Shown here: positions 44,839 to 57,008 of the stretch, one piece after another | How positions within the stretch are numbered: position 1 is the first letter of the stretch | Layout: every line of letters starts with the position of its first letter | From: Vitrella brassicaformis | Taxonomy: Eukaryota; Sar; Vitrellaceae | Assembly: GCA_001179505.1 (NCBI GenBank) | Contig: CDMY01000395.1 | Coordinates: 62,001 to 126,000, forward strand | Length of the DNA stretch: 64,000 nt | Direction of reading: 5' to 3' | Made by a program: the position numbers and the translations under genes | The notes under the pieces: generated by a model | Database searches by the model: none | What the model was told of the DNA's origin: nothing | What the model saw: only the letters and a program-made list of their open reading frames with translations

Positions 44839-46868
44839 CATGCACGGGTGGCTGGCTGCGATGGGGCGTCGGAAGGGGAGGGATGCCGCGTCCCTCCACT
44901 GTCATTTGAAGCTGCCTGCGGGTGGGTGGGTGTGATTTGTGTGCTGTGTCGTGTTGTCTGTGCTGACTGCACTTGTCGGTGATTTTGTGTGTGTACTTGC
45001 TGGTGTGTTGTGCTGGTGGACTGTGTGTGCCGGTGTACTGTGCGTGCTTGGCTTGGATGCATGTGCATTTGTCGGTGTGACTGCCATGTGTGTCTGTCTG
45101 TCTGTCTGTCTGTATTTCGTTGAGTCTGCGTTCGAGAGAGGACAGACAGGCCTGCAGGAAGGCACGGCTGATCGTCGGTGTGTGATCGCTGCCTACATGT
45201 TGTATTTGATGGCAGTGCCTTTATCCTGTCACGCGCACATCAATGGCCACCATCCGGGGCAAGACGTCATCGACCGGATGGAAGGCAAGCACAGACACAG
45301 GCAGGGAGTGCAGAGAGAGGGCCATTGTGTGTGTGTTCATGTGCAGACGTCGTATTTGGCGGATTTGGTGGCGGATTTGGGCATGCACTTCGGCCGCGTC
45401 ATGTCGATCGGAGACTCGCTGGAGTGCAGCAGGAGGTGAGCAGACGACCCACATGAAATGGTGTCTCACCGGTGCACGTGTGTATTGTTGCAGTGAGTGC
45501 TGAGTAGTCAAATTTGCTGAGTCCGCGTTGAGTCGGGGAGCGGTAAAGGATGTGTCTCTGGTTGCGCAGACAGCGCCATCTTCATCATGCGTTGGACTCT
45601 GCATCAAAGGCTGTCAAGACCGACGTAAAGCACGACGCCAAGCCGACCAGTATGCACAACGCGGAAAACACCAGACACAGACACGCATTCATTTGCGTGC
45701 CCCCGTGTGTATTACAGCGTCAACTGTGTTTGAGTTGTCGCCAAAGGCCAACATGGCCAACTCCAAGTCGAGCGATGCTTCAGTTGGTCGGTGCCTGGAT
45801 GCCAAGGCCGTCCCGACCATCACAGCAGCCAAGGCGACCAACAGCCAGCTCAAGGCGACCAACAGGCAGCAGGAGACGGGTAAGCTGTTGCCAGGAGAAC
45901 GACTGAACGACCTAATCTGGATGTATGGCCTTTCCATCAGTGTGCGAGAGTTCGGGTGTGTCGGGTGTGTATGAGGCCGTACCCAAGACCAACAAGACAA
46001 CAGGTACTGTCTGTACGGACACGGCGGCACCCCCACACACGGAGAGAGACATGGATGCCATTTGATTCAGAGAAGAGCCGGTTGAGCGACGATGGTGTCA
46101 GCATCAAGGCCACATCGACACCACACACCGTTAACTACATACAGATCACTGGGTGCATGTTGGTATTCTTGCGATCAGTGTTTGCTACCGTGCCTTCATG
46201 AAGTCGTTTGCCAATCCTGCGCCGTCTGCCATGGACAACTAGCTCTCGGTGGGTGGCATTGCCAGGCAGGCACTAGAGGTCATCCATGCGTGCATTCATT
46301 CATCTGCGTGTCTCGTCTGTATGCAGTCGTGTGAGGAGGAGTTGTCTTGTTTACTCAGCGCCATCGCCATGTCTCTCTCACGAGACATTCTACAACAAGT
46401 ACGTGAGCACAGCACCATGCCAGCCAGAACACACATGTTGTCGGCCCTGCCGACAAGATGTGTACGACCCAAAATGTCCTGTCTGGTGGAGCATACTATG
46501 CTGTGTCAGTGCACCTTGAGACACGTTTTGGCAGCGGGTGTCTCGAAAGAAGCGGTGTCGCAAACCGCTGTCTACATTTTATATCTGTGGTGGTTTCCTC
46601 TCTTCTTCCCACGTAATGTCATGTGCCGCGTGCGGCAAGGACGTGTGCTGGCTCCATGCCTTACACGGCTGCTACATGATACATCTACGTCCCATGAACT
46701 GATGCTATGTCATCAGCCGCAGTCATCTTTGAGAGGCGGCCAGCCACCGAATCCATCCATGAGTGTGCGAGTCCACACGAAAAAAACACACACACCACAC
46801 ACTCCTCTCGTCACCGTCACGTATCTATCGTCTCCAGCCGCCCACACCGCACCCGCCCCTCTTCCACA
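44839..46868. other. Intergenic region with diverged repeat modules
   Basis: No intact gene. Contains two more copies of the block seen at 42.6 kb (about 45183 and 46558) and a module at about 46325-46440 (SCLVYSAPSPCLSHETFYN) related to 41735-41830. A low-complexity frame MANSKSSDASVGRCLDAK (about 45753) is also present. CTGT and TGTG repeats are frequent. Confidence 0.45.
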
Positions 46869-48125
46869 TCAGGATGGCGGTGCCACCCCGAGTGTCTGAA
46901 ACAGCGTCTGGATCTGCTCTGGGATCGACTGGCCTGTCCAAAACTCTGTCAGCAGACCCGTCGCCACGAAGAACATCGCCGTCCTGATGGGATGTGCCAC
47001 ACACATCAAACATGCAGCTATCCAACCGGCACGTACGTGCACAGGGTATGTCTGTGTGATGGTTCGGTTCGGTGGGTGACCTTCCGTTGATGAGTTCGGC
47101 GCCCTTGCTCCACCCGGTGAGTCGCGCCTCCTCTATCTCACGCTCCAGACGCTCATTCTCCCAGTCACGGGACAAAGACTGAGGTATTCATCAACAAGGA
47201 CATCGGCACAATGCACACTCCGGTGAGTGTGGTGACAAGTCGGTCTATCTGTCTGTCTTTCTGTCTGTCTATCTGTCTGTCGGTCTGTCTGTCTGTCTGT
47301 CTGTCTGTGTCTGACCTGCAGTTTTTCGTTTATGGGTTGGGCGTCCTGGATGATGCTCTTACCGGGCGTCTGGTCGATGGGGTAAAAGTCAGACAAACTG
47401 TCGCTTACAGACGCGCAGAACGAGTCGAAACCTGACCGCCCAGGCACACACCGCATCCACCGATACACACACTGTCAGTCACTCCATGTCGGCCTGGTTT
47501 GTTTGTTTGGGCCGCCCTGCCACCGACCGTTGAATGTGAGTTCAGCCACGGCGACCTCGAAGTTGTCTCGCGTCAGCTCGCCCTTCCACTTGGACAGCGC
47601 CTCCCACGCATAATGCACCACCGAACCGTCGATGAACTCTCGACTGATGTCGCCTGCACACACACACAAACGAGACACATGACGCACCGCCACGTCCGCC
47701 TTGCGCATTCTTAAGATGGATCACTGCGTCCATCAATCGTGCCTGTGAGCTGCTCCTTGTATCTGTCGGTGGAGGGCGCGCTGTAGGGCAGGTCCGGCAG
47801 CCGCTCGACGAACTGGGTGATGCCGATGCGTGGCCTGTTCTCCAGCAGCCGAGCCGCCACACCCTCACCAGCAAGACGACCATACACCTTCGCCAGCTCA
47901 CGCGCCGAAGGCTGCACACACACACACACACACGCACGCACACACAGAATCGACACATATGCTGAGGTGCAGATGTGCATTATCCATCAGATTGATTTTG
48001 CGCGTCAGATCACTGCTGCGCACCTGGAAGGCGAGCAGCTGTGGAGCCCTTGATGCTGGCCTCCTTGCTAATGCGCTGAGTAGAGAGCTGGTGACCAGCG
48101 TCAGGAGCAGTGTTCTTGGAATCAT
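46869..48125 (-). CDS. LHC/HLIP-like one-helix protein with signal-peptide-like leader
   Basis: Six exons on the minus strand. The start at 48125 (MIPRTLLLTLVTSSLLSALA, then RRPASRAPQLLAFQ) looks like a signal peptide followed by a basic, Ser/Ala-rich transit stretch, as in plastid proteins of red-lineage complex plastids. The middle exons (VYGRLAGEGVAARLLENRPR, GITQFVERLPDLPYSAP, REFIDGSVVHYAWEALSKWK, DNFEVAVAELTFNG, SDFYPIDQTPGKSIIQDAQP) are unknown. The last two exons join AG|G to give GWSKGAELINGRTAMFFVAT then GLLTEFWTGQSIPEQ. This carries the E-x-x-N-G-R-x-A-M chlorophyll-binding helix motif of the light-harvesting/HLIP superfamily, ending GVAPPS at 46869. A stress-type, thylakoid one-helix protein is likely. 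An alternative frame through the last exon is open but lacks the motif. Confidence 0.65.
47243..47310. repeat. (CTGT)n microsatellite in an intron
   Basis: CTGT tetranucleotide run with a few CTAT variants in an intron of the minus-strand one-helix-protein gene. Confidence 0.85.
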
Positions 48126-48135
48126 TAATGATCTG

Positions 48136-48170
48136 CCAGATCTGACGAGAGGATCTGACGAGAGGATCTG
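48136..48170. repeat. 13-bp direct repeat
   Basis: ATCTGACGAGAGG twice in tandem plus a partial third copy, just upstream of the one-helix-protein start codon. Confidence 0.8.
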
Positions 48171-48459
48171 ATTCAGACAGTCAGCTTCATTCACAAACCA
48201 CGATTTCTTCCCCTTCCGCGAAGCCCTTCCGAGAGAGCCAAGGTCGAGAGCGGTTGCACGGAATGTCGCGGTATCGTGCGAGCTTGGAGCCAAACGAAGC
48301 TGAGATCTGGAGTTGCTGAAATGGCAGTTCTCAGGCTGTGTCTGCGGTGGTGATGCTTGCTATGTCACTGTGAAGGCATAAAGTATCCCCACCGGCAATG
48401 CCGACAACGAGCAAGTGAGCGTAGTCAATTGCAAAGGGGTGCGCGGCAGCGGTCAAGTC

Positions 48460-49083
48460 ATGATCATGGTCTGCCGGATGCGCACCGTCGCTATCTGGAC
48501 CCTCATGCCGCTGCTGATCTCCCTCACGACGGCGTCAGGGGAAGATCCGGCCAGCGGGATGCAGCTGAGGCGCGTGTCTGCTCCCACACAACGACCGGGG
48601 GCGTCTTACCGTTCGGGGCAGCAGGAGGGCCACGGGCACTTCTCTCGGGCTAAGACAGGCGAAGGCGAGGCGGCGGAGGAGAGGAAGCCTAAGAACGGAA
48701 ACCTCAATGGCATGGTGGCGGGGTTTGTTGGGGGAGCGACGGTACTGTTCACTATACTGGTCTTCTGCTGGCACCATTGTAAGCAAGCCCACGAAGGACA
48801 TCATCGCTTGTCCACACACGCATCACTTCCTCCTCTCTGCGTGTGTGTGTGTGTATGTGTGTCAGTTTATCGCCGAGGTGAGGGTTTGATGCCAGGTGAG
48901 GAGGTGGAAGCTGGCCCGCCCTATGTGGTGGTGGCGTCGGAGAGTGCCAACGACGCCCACGCCAAGGACACAGACATCACAGAGGGCAGAGGTGACTGAG
49001 TGCACCAGCCGCACACGCATTGTGCAGACAGACAGACAGACAGACACCCCTGTTTGTCTGTGTGTCTTTGTGTCGTCCATCCC

Positions 49084-49115
<32 letters not shown>

Positions 49116-50362
49116 AGTGGTCAAGAAGGCCGAAACACACGTGATCCTGGAGCAGGAGCACTCCACCTTCTTCCGCCGCATCAGCTCATTCAGGCGCACA
49201 GCCAAACATAAGACGGCGCCCCACGGCCCCGGCAGGTGGCTGGCGTGGGCTTCAGGGCGGCTGTTGGGCCGCAGCCAGGACAGCCTGCAGACCACCCCCC
49301 GCTTGAATGGTGTCTCCCCAGCGGTGATCGGCCGCTCCACAGCTGCTAGTGGCGGTGCTGGTGGGGATGGGCAGAGGCTGGCGCCTGTTGCCGAGATGAT
49401 GGAGAGGGGCGTCAGCAGCCAGACAGACATGGCCTCAACCAGGCTGTCTTCAGGTCGGTGAAGCACAAGCATTGTGCAGAGGATGGTGTGTGATGCATTC
49501 ACACACAACCGTTGATTGGACTTTATTGGTCTTCATGGCCATGTGCTGTGTGGATGGTATGCAGGGGCTGTCTCCCGCACCACATCCAACATCGACTCGC
49601 AGCCCGCCACCACACCCACGCACACCCGCGCCCGCCCGTCCCCCGTCATCACTTCCTCCTCGCGAGAAGAGGACCACCACAACATCCACCAGACCTGCCT
49701 GAGCGCCCCAGCCACCCCTGCTGACCGGGTGGGCTCCTTCACCCACCCCGTCAACACATCCAGTCGCCTCGACCCCATCACTCCCCCAGCTCGCCTGCTC
49801 TACCGCCGGTCGTCTTACCACCATGCCGCTCCGCGCACCGTCACCGGGCGGCCTATTGAGGACTGCGATTTTGATCTGTATGGGCGGCTGTCTGTCAAGG
49901 ACGACAGCATGATCCAGCCGTTGCAGATGGATGTCGTCTTCCGCCGCTCTAACACGCTCCACCAGGGGGAGGGAGAAGAAGTGGAGGCGGAGAGGGTCAT
50001 ACGTTTGGGGCCGCAGCTGAGCCGGAGCGCCCCCTACGCAACGCACCACCATGGCGACCAGGAGAAAGCTGTGAGACCCCCTGTGGCGCTGCCTTGCTGT
50101 GCGGGTGGTACCGGTGGGGGTGGGTCTGGCGAGGTGGACGACGTCAATGCGAGTACGAGTCTGGGGACGTCTCGTGCGGCGGTGAACACCGTGGTCGGTT
50201 CTGAGTCGGAGAAGGCCGTCCAATGCGTGGTGTGCTTTGAGGGCCGGAGGGAGATTGTCTTCTTGCCGTGTGGACATGGCGGGATCTGTCGGGGTGAGTG
50301 AGCACAGCACCGATAGACAGACAGACCCACGCAAAGCAAAGCGTGCAGGAGAGCCAACTCCA

Positions 50363-50396
<34 letters not shown>

Positions 50397-51013
50397 CGTG
50401 TGGCGTGTCTCGGGTGTGCACATTCAGACTGTGCTCGCGAGGTGGTGTTGAGGCCGCTGCAGGAGCGAGCTGCCAATCCCTCAGCTAGCCGCAATGCTTC
50501 CTGCCGACCGAAATGCCTTCTCTGGTGAGCTGAGCCAGGAAGGGACCACACAGACACAGGACAGAACACACTTATCTCATCAACTCTTCCCTCCCCTGCT
50601 TGTGCAGCCGTGAGGAGATCGACCGCGTGCTGCTCATTCTCAACTGCCACGACTCCACAACAGCCGCTGAAGACAGCAACAATGGCCACAGGGACGATGA
50701 GACTGCCCCCCTGCATGAGAAGAAGACCGTCGAGGCGCGCGTCCTCTACCGCATCACCGACCCAGACACCGCCCCAACCGTCCCCTCCACGCCCTCATTC
50801 TGGCAAAGACTGTCCGCGGGACAGCCCACATCAGCTGCGGCAGGCGGCCCATCTAGGCTGGGGCTGTGGCAGGTGCAGGGTGGGGGTATGGGTATGGCGT
50901 GGGGCGGATTTACTGCCGGGATGATGGCTGGCGCGGCGGGGCGGCTGGGCACCACGCCGTTTGAGTGGGGGGGAGAGGCTGATGCGGCTGCCTACATCGG
51001 GCCATGGCTGTGA
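48460..51013 (+). CDS. Membrane-anchored RING-finger protein (putative E3 ligase)
   Basis: The ATG at 48460 opens a signal peptide (RTVAIWTLMPLLISLTTASG). After about 60 polar residues comes a membrane span (GFVGGATVLFTILVFCW, about 48715-48775). The rest is cytosolic-type. A long Ser/Thr/Pro-rich region spans exons at about 49117-49454 and 49565-50293 (introns with CTGT runs). A C-terminal RING reads QCVVCFEGRREIVFLPCGHG then GICR-DCAREVV, with C-R-P-K-C-L-L-C-R formed across the splice at about 50530/50608. After it comes a Gly/Met-rich tail ending at TGA 51013. The architecture (signal peptide, one span, RING facing the cytosol) resembles membrane ubiquitin ligases of the ER or endosomes. 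The target is unknown. In-frame codons upstream of 48460 are non-ATG. Confidence 0.75.
49083..49115. repeat. (CTGT)n microsatellite in an intron
   Basis: Pure CTGT run immediately before the 3' splice site of a RING-gene intron; it may serve as the pyrimidine tract. Confidence 0.9.
50364..50396. repeat. (CTGT)n microsatellite in an intron
   Basis: CTGT run in the intron that separates the two halves of the RING finger. Confidence 0.9.
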
Positions 51014-52078
51014 TGTGAGGGGACGGATGCATGGTCGATGGATGGATCAATCGAGGCAGGTTGGCATAGGATGTTTATAAGCCGCTACATGTTGGGAGAG
51101 GGCGGTGGGTGTGTTGGTTTGAGTGAGGTCTTGTTGTACTGTGTTCTTTTTGTGAGCACATGAGTTTTGAGGCCAGCCAGCCATCCAGCTGGTCCTCAGT
51201 GCCACATCGGTGGACAGACAGACAGACAGACAGACAGACAGCTCATGTGCGAGCGAGTGGATGGATGGATGGATGGACGACTCTTGTGTGCATTGATGGA
51301 GCAGCCAGCGACGTACGGTGTCTTTTTGCCTCTCGTTCGTGTGGCGAGTTCTTTCTTGTCGACTTGACCGAGCAATCTGCAGGTGGGGCTGTGGTGTAGC
51401 GTGGTATGCATGCGTGACCTCGTGTGTGTTGTTTCTGCGGGGATCTTGCGACGGACGGACGCTTCCTGACCTGCGGTGCGGTGCGTGGGTTGCAATGCAG
51501 TTGGTGTCGTGCAGCATAGCATGTGGATGGACGCATGCGGGCCATCCATCCATCCATCTCACACACGTGAACAAGCAAGCCATGGCGGACCAACGCACGT
51601 GTATGTGGGCGGGGCTGGGGGGTCAGTGTGTGTCTCTATCTATCTGTCTACTTCTTGCTGAGCTGTGCTGATCTGTGGCAGACGGGATGGAGTGCAGTGC
51701 CTAGTGGATGGATCCGTGTCAGTCTGCGCGTGACACTCTCAGTCTGCACACTTGACTGATCGACATTCACAGGTCTCACCAAGCCCGCAGATCCTTCACA
51801 CAGCATGAAACACACGCACCTGCGGGTCAGCTGTTGTCTTGTGGCGTCAATATCGTCCTGTGTTTGACTCACTGGTCTGGGTGGGGCTGTGTTTGTCTTT
51901 CACGTCCATTTCGAATAAGAGAAAGGCCGGAGGCCCAAGGCAGCTCAGCACGCTTTGTGGACGCCTCCAGGCGCGGAAAAGAGAGAGATCTGAACACGCT
52001 CTCATTGAAAGATCAACGCCAAGGCGAGCTAAGAACACGAATTCAGGATGTTGTCGTGACAGATCTAACTGTTGCGGG
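51014..52078. other. Intergenic region
   Basis: GACA (51213-51241), GGAT and TCTA simple repeats. No gene supported on either strand. Confidence 0.55.
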
Positions 52079-53445
52079 ATGACCGGGATGACGGATGCAT
52101 CGCTTGTGCATCGTCTCGAGCAGACTATTCTCGGCATTCAATCACTCCTCGAGGGAGTGTGGCTCTGTGTCACAGATGGGGACGTCAGGCGCGAGTACCT
52201 CTTCTGCTGGAAGTGGATTGGAGGCTTCTGTGAGCTGAGAAGGAAGCACCTGCATTGCACCCACTTTGACACCTGCAAATTTCTCTCTCTCTCTCTGTAT
52301 GTGTGCGTGTGTGTGTGTGGTGCAGTGGTGGTGACGATAGTGATAAGCCAGGTGATGGTGCTGCCGCTGGCCATCCTCTTTCACCTGGTGGGGTGGGGAG
52401 AGGCAGCAGCTCTGACGGTCTCTGGTGAAATGAATCAATCGTGTCTGTCAATCGGCTGACTCTTACTCAGGTGGACTTCATCACACTGGAGTCGTACGAC
52501 ATCTCAAAATACACATCTGCACTGGCAGGTCAGCACAGCACAGCACAAGTCAATCCACTCATCCATCTCCGCGTTAATTGACGCCGTCTGTTGTTGGCGT
52601 CGTCTGTCTGTTCTGGTATATTCTCTCTCTGCAGCCAGGATGGCGCGCCTTATGGTCGATATAGTCCCGTCACTCTGTCTTGCATTCCTTGGTAAAACCC
52701 AACCAACCAGCCTACGCCTCGCCCCTCCTAATCGGTGCAGTGCAGACGGATGCGATGCCTCATTCCTTCCGTTGCCTTAATTGCAGGGTATCCACTCGAG
52801 CGTGCCTTCTTCGCCGTGCTAGCGAGTGTCAGCCCCACTGACCACTCCACACTCAGCGCCATGACGAGGCTGCCGCGGGACCCCTTCCAGTTTCTGTGGC
52901 GATTGATGCGGCGGCTGGCGAGAGGGGCGCTTTTCTCCCTGCTGCTGGGGCTGCTCTATGGGCTGCCGATCAAAGGCGTGTATGCTGTCGTCGTGTTGGT
53001 GATGGAGGTGGTGCTCGCCACCACATTCACCGGTAGGTGGGTCAGTGCACACAGTCAGCACACACACCCGACAAGTGCACATCTTCCTGTGTCTGTGCTC
53101 TGTCGGCTGTCAGGTCCCTATGCGGCCCTCGTCGCCTTCCTGATCGCTTTCTTCTTCCCACAGGCCAAGCCACTGACCCTCCGGCTGCTCAACATCTTTC
53201 ATGTCGCCACTCTCTCGTCGGCAGACTTCCTCGACCCATATCTTGCTCGTCACTACAGCAACGACCAGAAGAGCTACCGGCGGCAAAAGCGATTCCTGCG
53301 TGAGAATCAGGGGCTGGTGATGCCCTTTGGTATGGTGTTTGTGGCGCTGGGGGCGGTGAGGGGGGTGGGGCCGCTCATGTGTTTGGTCAGTGTGCCTGCA
53401 TCGGCTGCATTGGTGCCTCACTTGCGGAGGGGGGATGATGAATGA
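52079..53445 (+). CDS. Multi-pass membrane protein, family not recognised
   Basis: Starts at the ATG at 52079 (MTGMTDASLVHRLEQTILGI). Small exons follow: VVVTIVISQVMVLPLAILFH, VDFITLESYDISKYTSALAG, ARMARLMVDIVPSLCLAFL and YPLERAFFAVLASVSPTDHS. Then come ALFSLLLGLLYGLPIKGVYA, VVVLVMEVVLATTFTG, PYAALVAFLIAFFFPQAKPL, RLLNIFHVATLSSADFLDPY and QGLVMPFGMVFVALGAVRGV, ending LVPHLRRGDDE at TGA 53445. I count five to seven hydrophobic spans. The layout (amphipathic helices between short spans, basic segment near NDQKSYRRQKRFL) recalls EI24/CysZ-type proteins, but the match is too loose to name. Exon joins in the first 600 bases are less certain than the last two exons. Confidence 0.6.
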
Positions 53446-53873
53446 AGTGATTGGTTGCTGAGAGGGTGATTGATAGATAGGGCGTTGCTGTCTTGTGTTT
53501 GGAGTGGTGGTCTGTCTGCTTGTGTGTATAGGGTAGGCCTTCCATCGTCATGGGTGGCCGGGGCCTTGTACATTCCTCTTGTTTCTTCGAATGAGGGAGA
53601 CACAGAGTCGGTATTTGTGCGACCAGATGCACTCGTTGACAGACAGGGGACATGTCCTCTAGCTATTGCGGTCAATGAGTCGGTCATTCACCGATGGCAC
53701 CTGGCCACCCAATCTCTTACTTACACACACACATCCGATCAACCACGCCAAGCCAGGACATGCACGCCACACGCCATCACTTAACGAGGGCCTCCTTCAA
53801 CACGCCCATCCTGCCCGCAGCCACACACAGACACACACGCCATTGACACAAATCATTGCGTTGAATGAGGCCG
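53446..53873. other. Convergent intergenic region
   Basis: CA-rich simple sequence between two 3' ends. No gene. Confidence 0.6.
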
Positions 53874-56787
53874 TTACTTGGTTGGTGAGGGTGCTGGTGA
53901 AGAGTCGAGGTCCTCGTCGTCGTCGATGGGCTGCTTTGCGGTGATCTGGGAGTCCCGCTCGCTCAGCGTCTTCTCAACTATCTCCAGCAACTTCCTGTTC
54001 ATCTTCATCTCCGCAGGCGCCATCTGCACATACATACCACATACGTACGCAGCACGGGAGACATCTGGTTATGTGTAGGTTTGGTTGACTGTGTGTGCCA
54101 GACCGACTTTGGTTTCCTTCCTCCTTCTCTTTTCGTCCATTTGTTCCTCGAGCTCCTTGCGGAAGCGGAGGTTCATCGACCGGCGGCTCTCGGCCTTGCT
54201 CCGCTCCTGCTCCGTGAAATCCTGACCAACACCACACACACACACACACACACAGAGACAGACAGACAGACAGAGAGAGAGAGGAATGAATGGATGGAAG
54301 GCATGGAGGTTCTTGGTTTCTGTCTGTGCCTTGAGGTCTTCTTCGAGGAGTTGTGCCCTCATTTTGGTGAGTTCCTTTTCTTTGGTTTTGGCGTCCTCCC
54401 TCTCCTGCATCTGCTGAAAGAGAAACCTCTTGGTCTCCTCCGTCATCTGAAGGGAAGGCACACACACATCACATGCTTGCCGCCCAGGCAGACAGACAGA
54501 GACACGGGAGACACGATGTGTGGGTGATGACCTGTTTGAGTTTCCTCTGTTTGTTGAGCTCGACTTCGAACTGCCTGGCCTCCATCTCAAGACGCTGCTT
54601 CTCTGCTCGGCGCGCGTCCTCCTCGGCCTTGACACATGACCCATCCCAACACACAGACAGAGCAGCCGGGCGGGTGGGCGGGCGGGTGGGCGGGCGGCTG
54701 TGTGGCGGATTGGCTTACCTTGTTTTCCTGCATTTTGACAACGGTGTCCTTCATGCGGTCCATGAGATTCCTCTGGCGGTCCAGACGCTCCTTCAACTCG
54801 CTCTCACGAGCCGCTTCCTGCAGACCACACAGCCACATATCACATCCATGTGTGTGTGGGGCTGGCATGAATGTGCCTCGAGTCCCTCCCCACACAGGTA
54901 CCTGTTGGTCGAGGATGCGGACGTATTCCTCCATCGACCTGAGGTCTGCCTCTTGGTCCTCCTTCTTCTTGCGGGCCTTCTCAATCTGCTCCTGCTCATT
55001 CTCCTGCTCAATCACACACAGGGAGGGACACACACGTCACGTCATGATCCCTGTGCTTGTGTTGTGTTGTGTTGTGTTGTGTTGCAACGGTGCAGTAGCT
55101 GCAGAGGCGGACCTCCATGAGCTTTCGAATGATGTGTCTTTCATTGTCCTTCTTGGCCTGCTCCTTCTTCTTCTCCTTCTGCAGCTCCTTGTCGATGCGC
55201 GCCAGGAACTGCTTCTCCTCCTTCTGACGGACCTCATCCTCCTCCTGTCGACACACCACACACATGCTCACACACATCACATCCACGGGAGGGAGGAGAC
55301 ACGTGTGTGTGCGTCTTTGTGGAAGTGTAAGTGACCTTTCTTCGTTTGTTGTCGAGGGCGAGCTGCTCGTCGCGGTCCACCTTCTCCTTCATCGTTTTCT
55401 TCTTGAACTCCTCCTCCTTCTGCACCTCGATCTTCCTGCAACACAACACAACACGCAAATAAACAAGGCAGCGTATAGATAGACACAAGGCGAGCCAGCC
55501 AGGTGTGATTCTTGTACTTGAGTCGTTCCAGGTTCTCGTTTTGGATGTGGTAAAACTTCATGTCCTCCTCCTTCTCGGCCACCTTCTTGGCCCTACACGT
55601 ACACACACACAGACGTCACTGGTGTCTCGCCAGGCCAGCTTATGTGTGGTGGGTGATGTGTGTCTCTGTCTGACTGTTTCTCCTCGAGCTGTCCATCGAG
55701 GTCCCTTTTGAGTCTGCCCTGTTCCACCTTGAACCGCTCCTTCTCCTTCTGACTCTCAACCTCGTTGATGTAACGCGCATAGTCGTCCAGACGAGACCAC
55801 TGACCACACCACACCGAACCATGATGCACACAGAGACATACAACGGGCACAAAGTCATTTGATTTGGCTGGCTGTCTGTCGTGTGTGCACAGCTGACGTC
55901 ATAGTCCTGGAACTGGTCCACAAGGGCATCGACGGGCCGCACACCCGAGGCCGTCTGCACGTCCGCCCCACTCACTGCCGACCCATCGCCAGGTTTTTGC
56001 TGCTGGAACATCTGTGTGACACACAGAAGAAAGAGGAGGAACACACGGTCGACTGCCACTGCCACGCAAAGGGCCCCTACCGAAAGCTGCGAGAGGTTGT
56101 CGACGTGTGTGGCCCTGGAGGCGTTAGTGTAAGCCGACACGTTGGTGATGTCTGTCTTGGTGTCCCGCGCCTCATCGGGCTGGGCCCCGGCAGACGGGGC
56201 ACCCACCACCTGTGTCTTGACATCCTGCTCGATGCGACGCTCCAACCTGATCGATTCGATGGCCGGGTGGGAAACACGGACGTCGGATGGATGGAAGAGG
56301 GAGTGCTGATGCTGACTGACTGGCGGACCTGTTGAGGTTCTTTTTCGTGACGTCGGCGTTCTCAACGAAGTCCTTCACCTGCCGATTGATCGCCTTGTCC
56401 ACCTCCGGCCCGATGCCCGCCTCTGCTGTCGCCTGACGGAGAAGACAGAGACCACAGCGGCAGGCGGATTGAGTTGGTGCAGTGTGTGTGTGTGTGTGTG
56501 GTTGCCTTTGCGTATTTCTGTTTGAACTTGGTGACGAGGACGTCCTTGAGCTGCTCCCTCTGCTGCAGATCCAGCAACTTCTGTTTGCGCTTCTCGGGAA
56601 TGTGCGGGTTGATCCCCTGGTCGGGAGCCCTGCCAGTCACACGCAATCACACACGACGCGCGCAGCGGTTGCGTACATGCGAAAGGAAGGCAGCACGAAA
56701 CGTCACCATTGCAACGTTTGTGCCATTCTCTCCCCCTATGTGATCTTACTTGAAGCCCCTAGGCGCAGGGTGCTTAGGAGGATACAT
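53874..56787 (-). CDS. Long charged coiled-coil protein (TPH/cilia-type)
   Basis: About thirteen exons on the minus strand. The ATG at 56787 gives MYPPKHPAPRGFK, which splices AA|G to APDQGINPHIPEKRKQKLLD then LQQREQLKDVLVTKFKQKYA. The body is almost entirely Glu/Lys/Arg/Gln helix: WSRLDDYARYINEVESQKEK, VAEKEEDMKFYHIQNENLER, FKKKTMKEKVDRDEQLALDN, QFLARIDKELQKEKKKEQAK, EQIEKARKKKEDQEADLRSM, SELKERLDRQRNLMDRMKDT and NLRFRKELEEQMDEKRRRKE. It ends DEDLDSSPAPSPTK at TAA 53874-53876. This style is that of trichohyalin-plectin-homology proteins of axonemes and basal bodies. The conserved-looking N-terminus, not coiled, is probably the functional anchor. It is head-to-head with the Sin3-like gene, 221 bases apart. 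Confidence 0.75.
54233..54258. repeat. (AC)n microsatellite in an intron
   Basis: AC run followed by GACA repeats inside an intron of the minus-strand coiled-coil gene. Confidence 0.85.
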
Positions 56788-57008
56788 CAGGGTTTGCGCG
56801 AGGAGAAACTGCCCCCAAAAGCTCGCCCCGTCTCAGCTCGCAAACACGAATTTGGATCTGGCGCAGGCCCTCCCTCTTTCCGCACTGTGACGCCTGGGCC
56901 ATTGCTCATCTCAGTCAAGACCAGCTCTTGGTCAGGGTTGCGGCAGCTGGTGCGTGTTGTTCTTGTGGCTTGGACCAGGTGTGAGCCTTGCTGAGTCCTC
57001 TGGTGAGG
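56788..57008. promoter_or_regulatory. Short bidirectional promoter region
   Basis: Only 221 bases separate the start codons of the divergent coiled-coil and Sin3-like genes, so both promoters must lie here or within the 5' UTRs. No TATA box is obvious. Confidence 0.45.
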
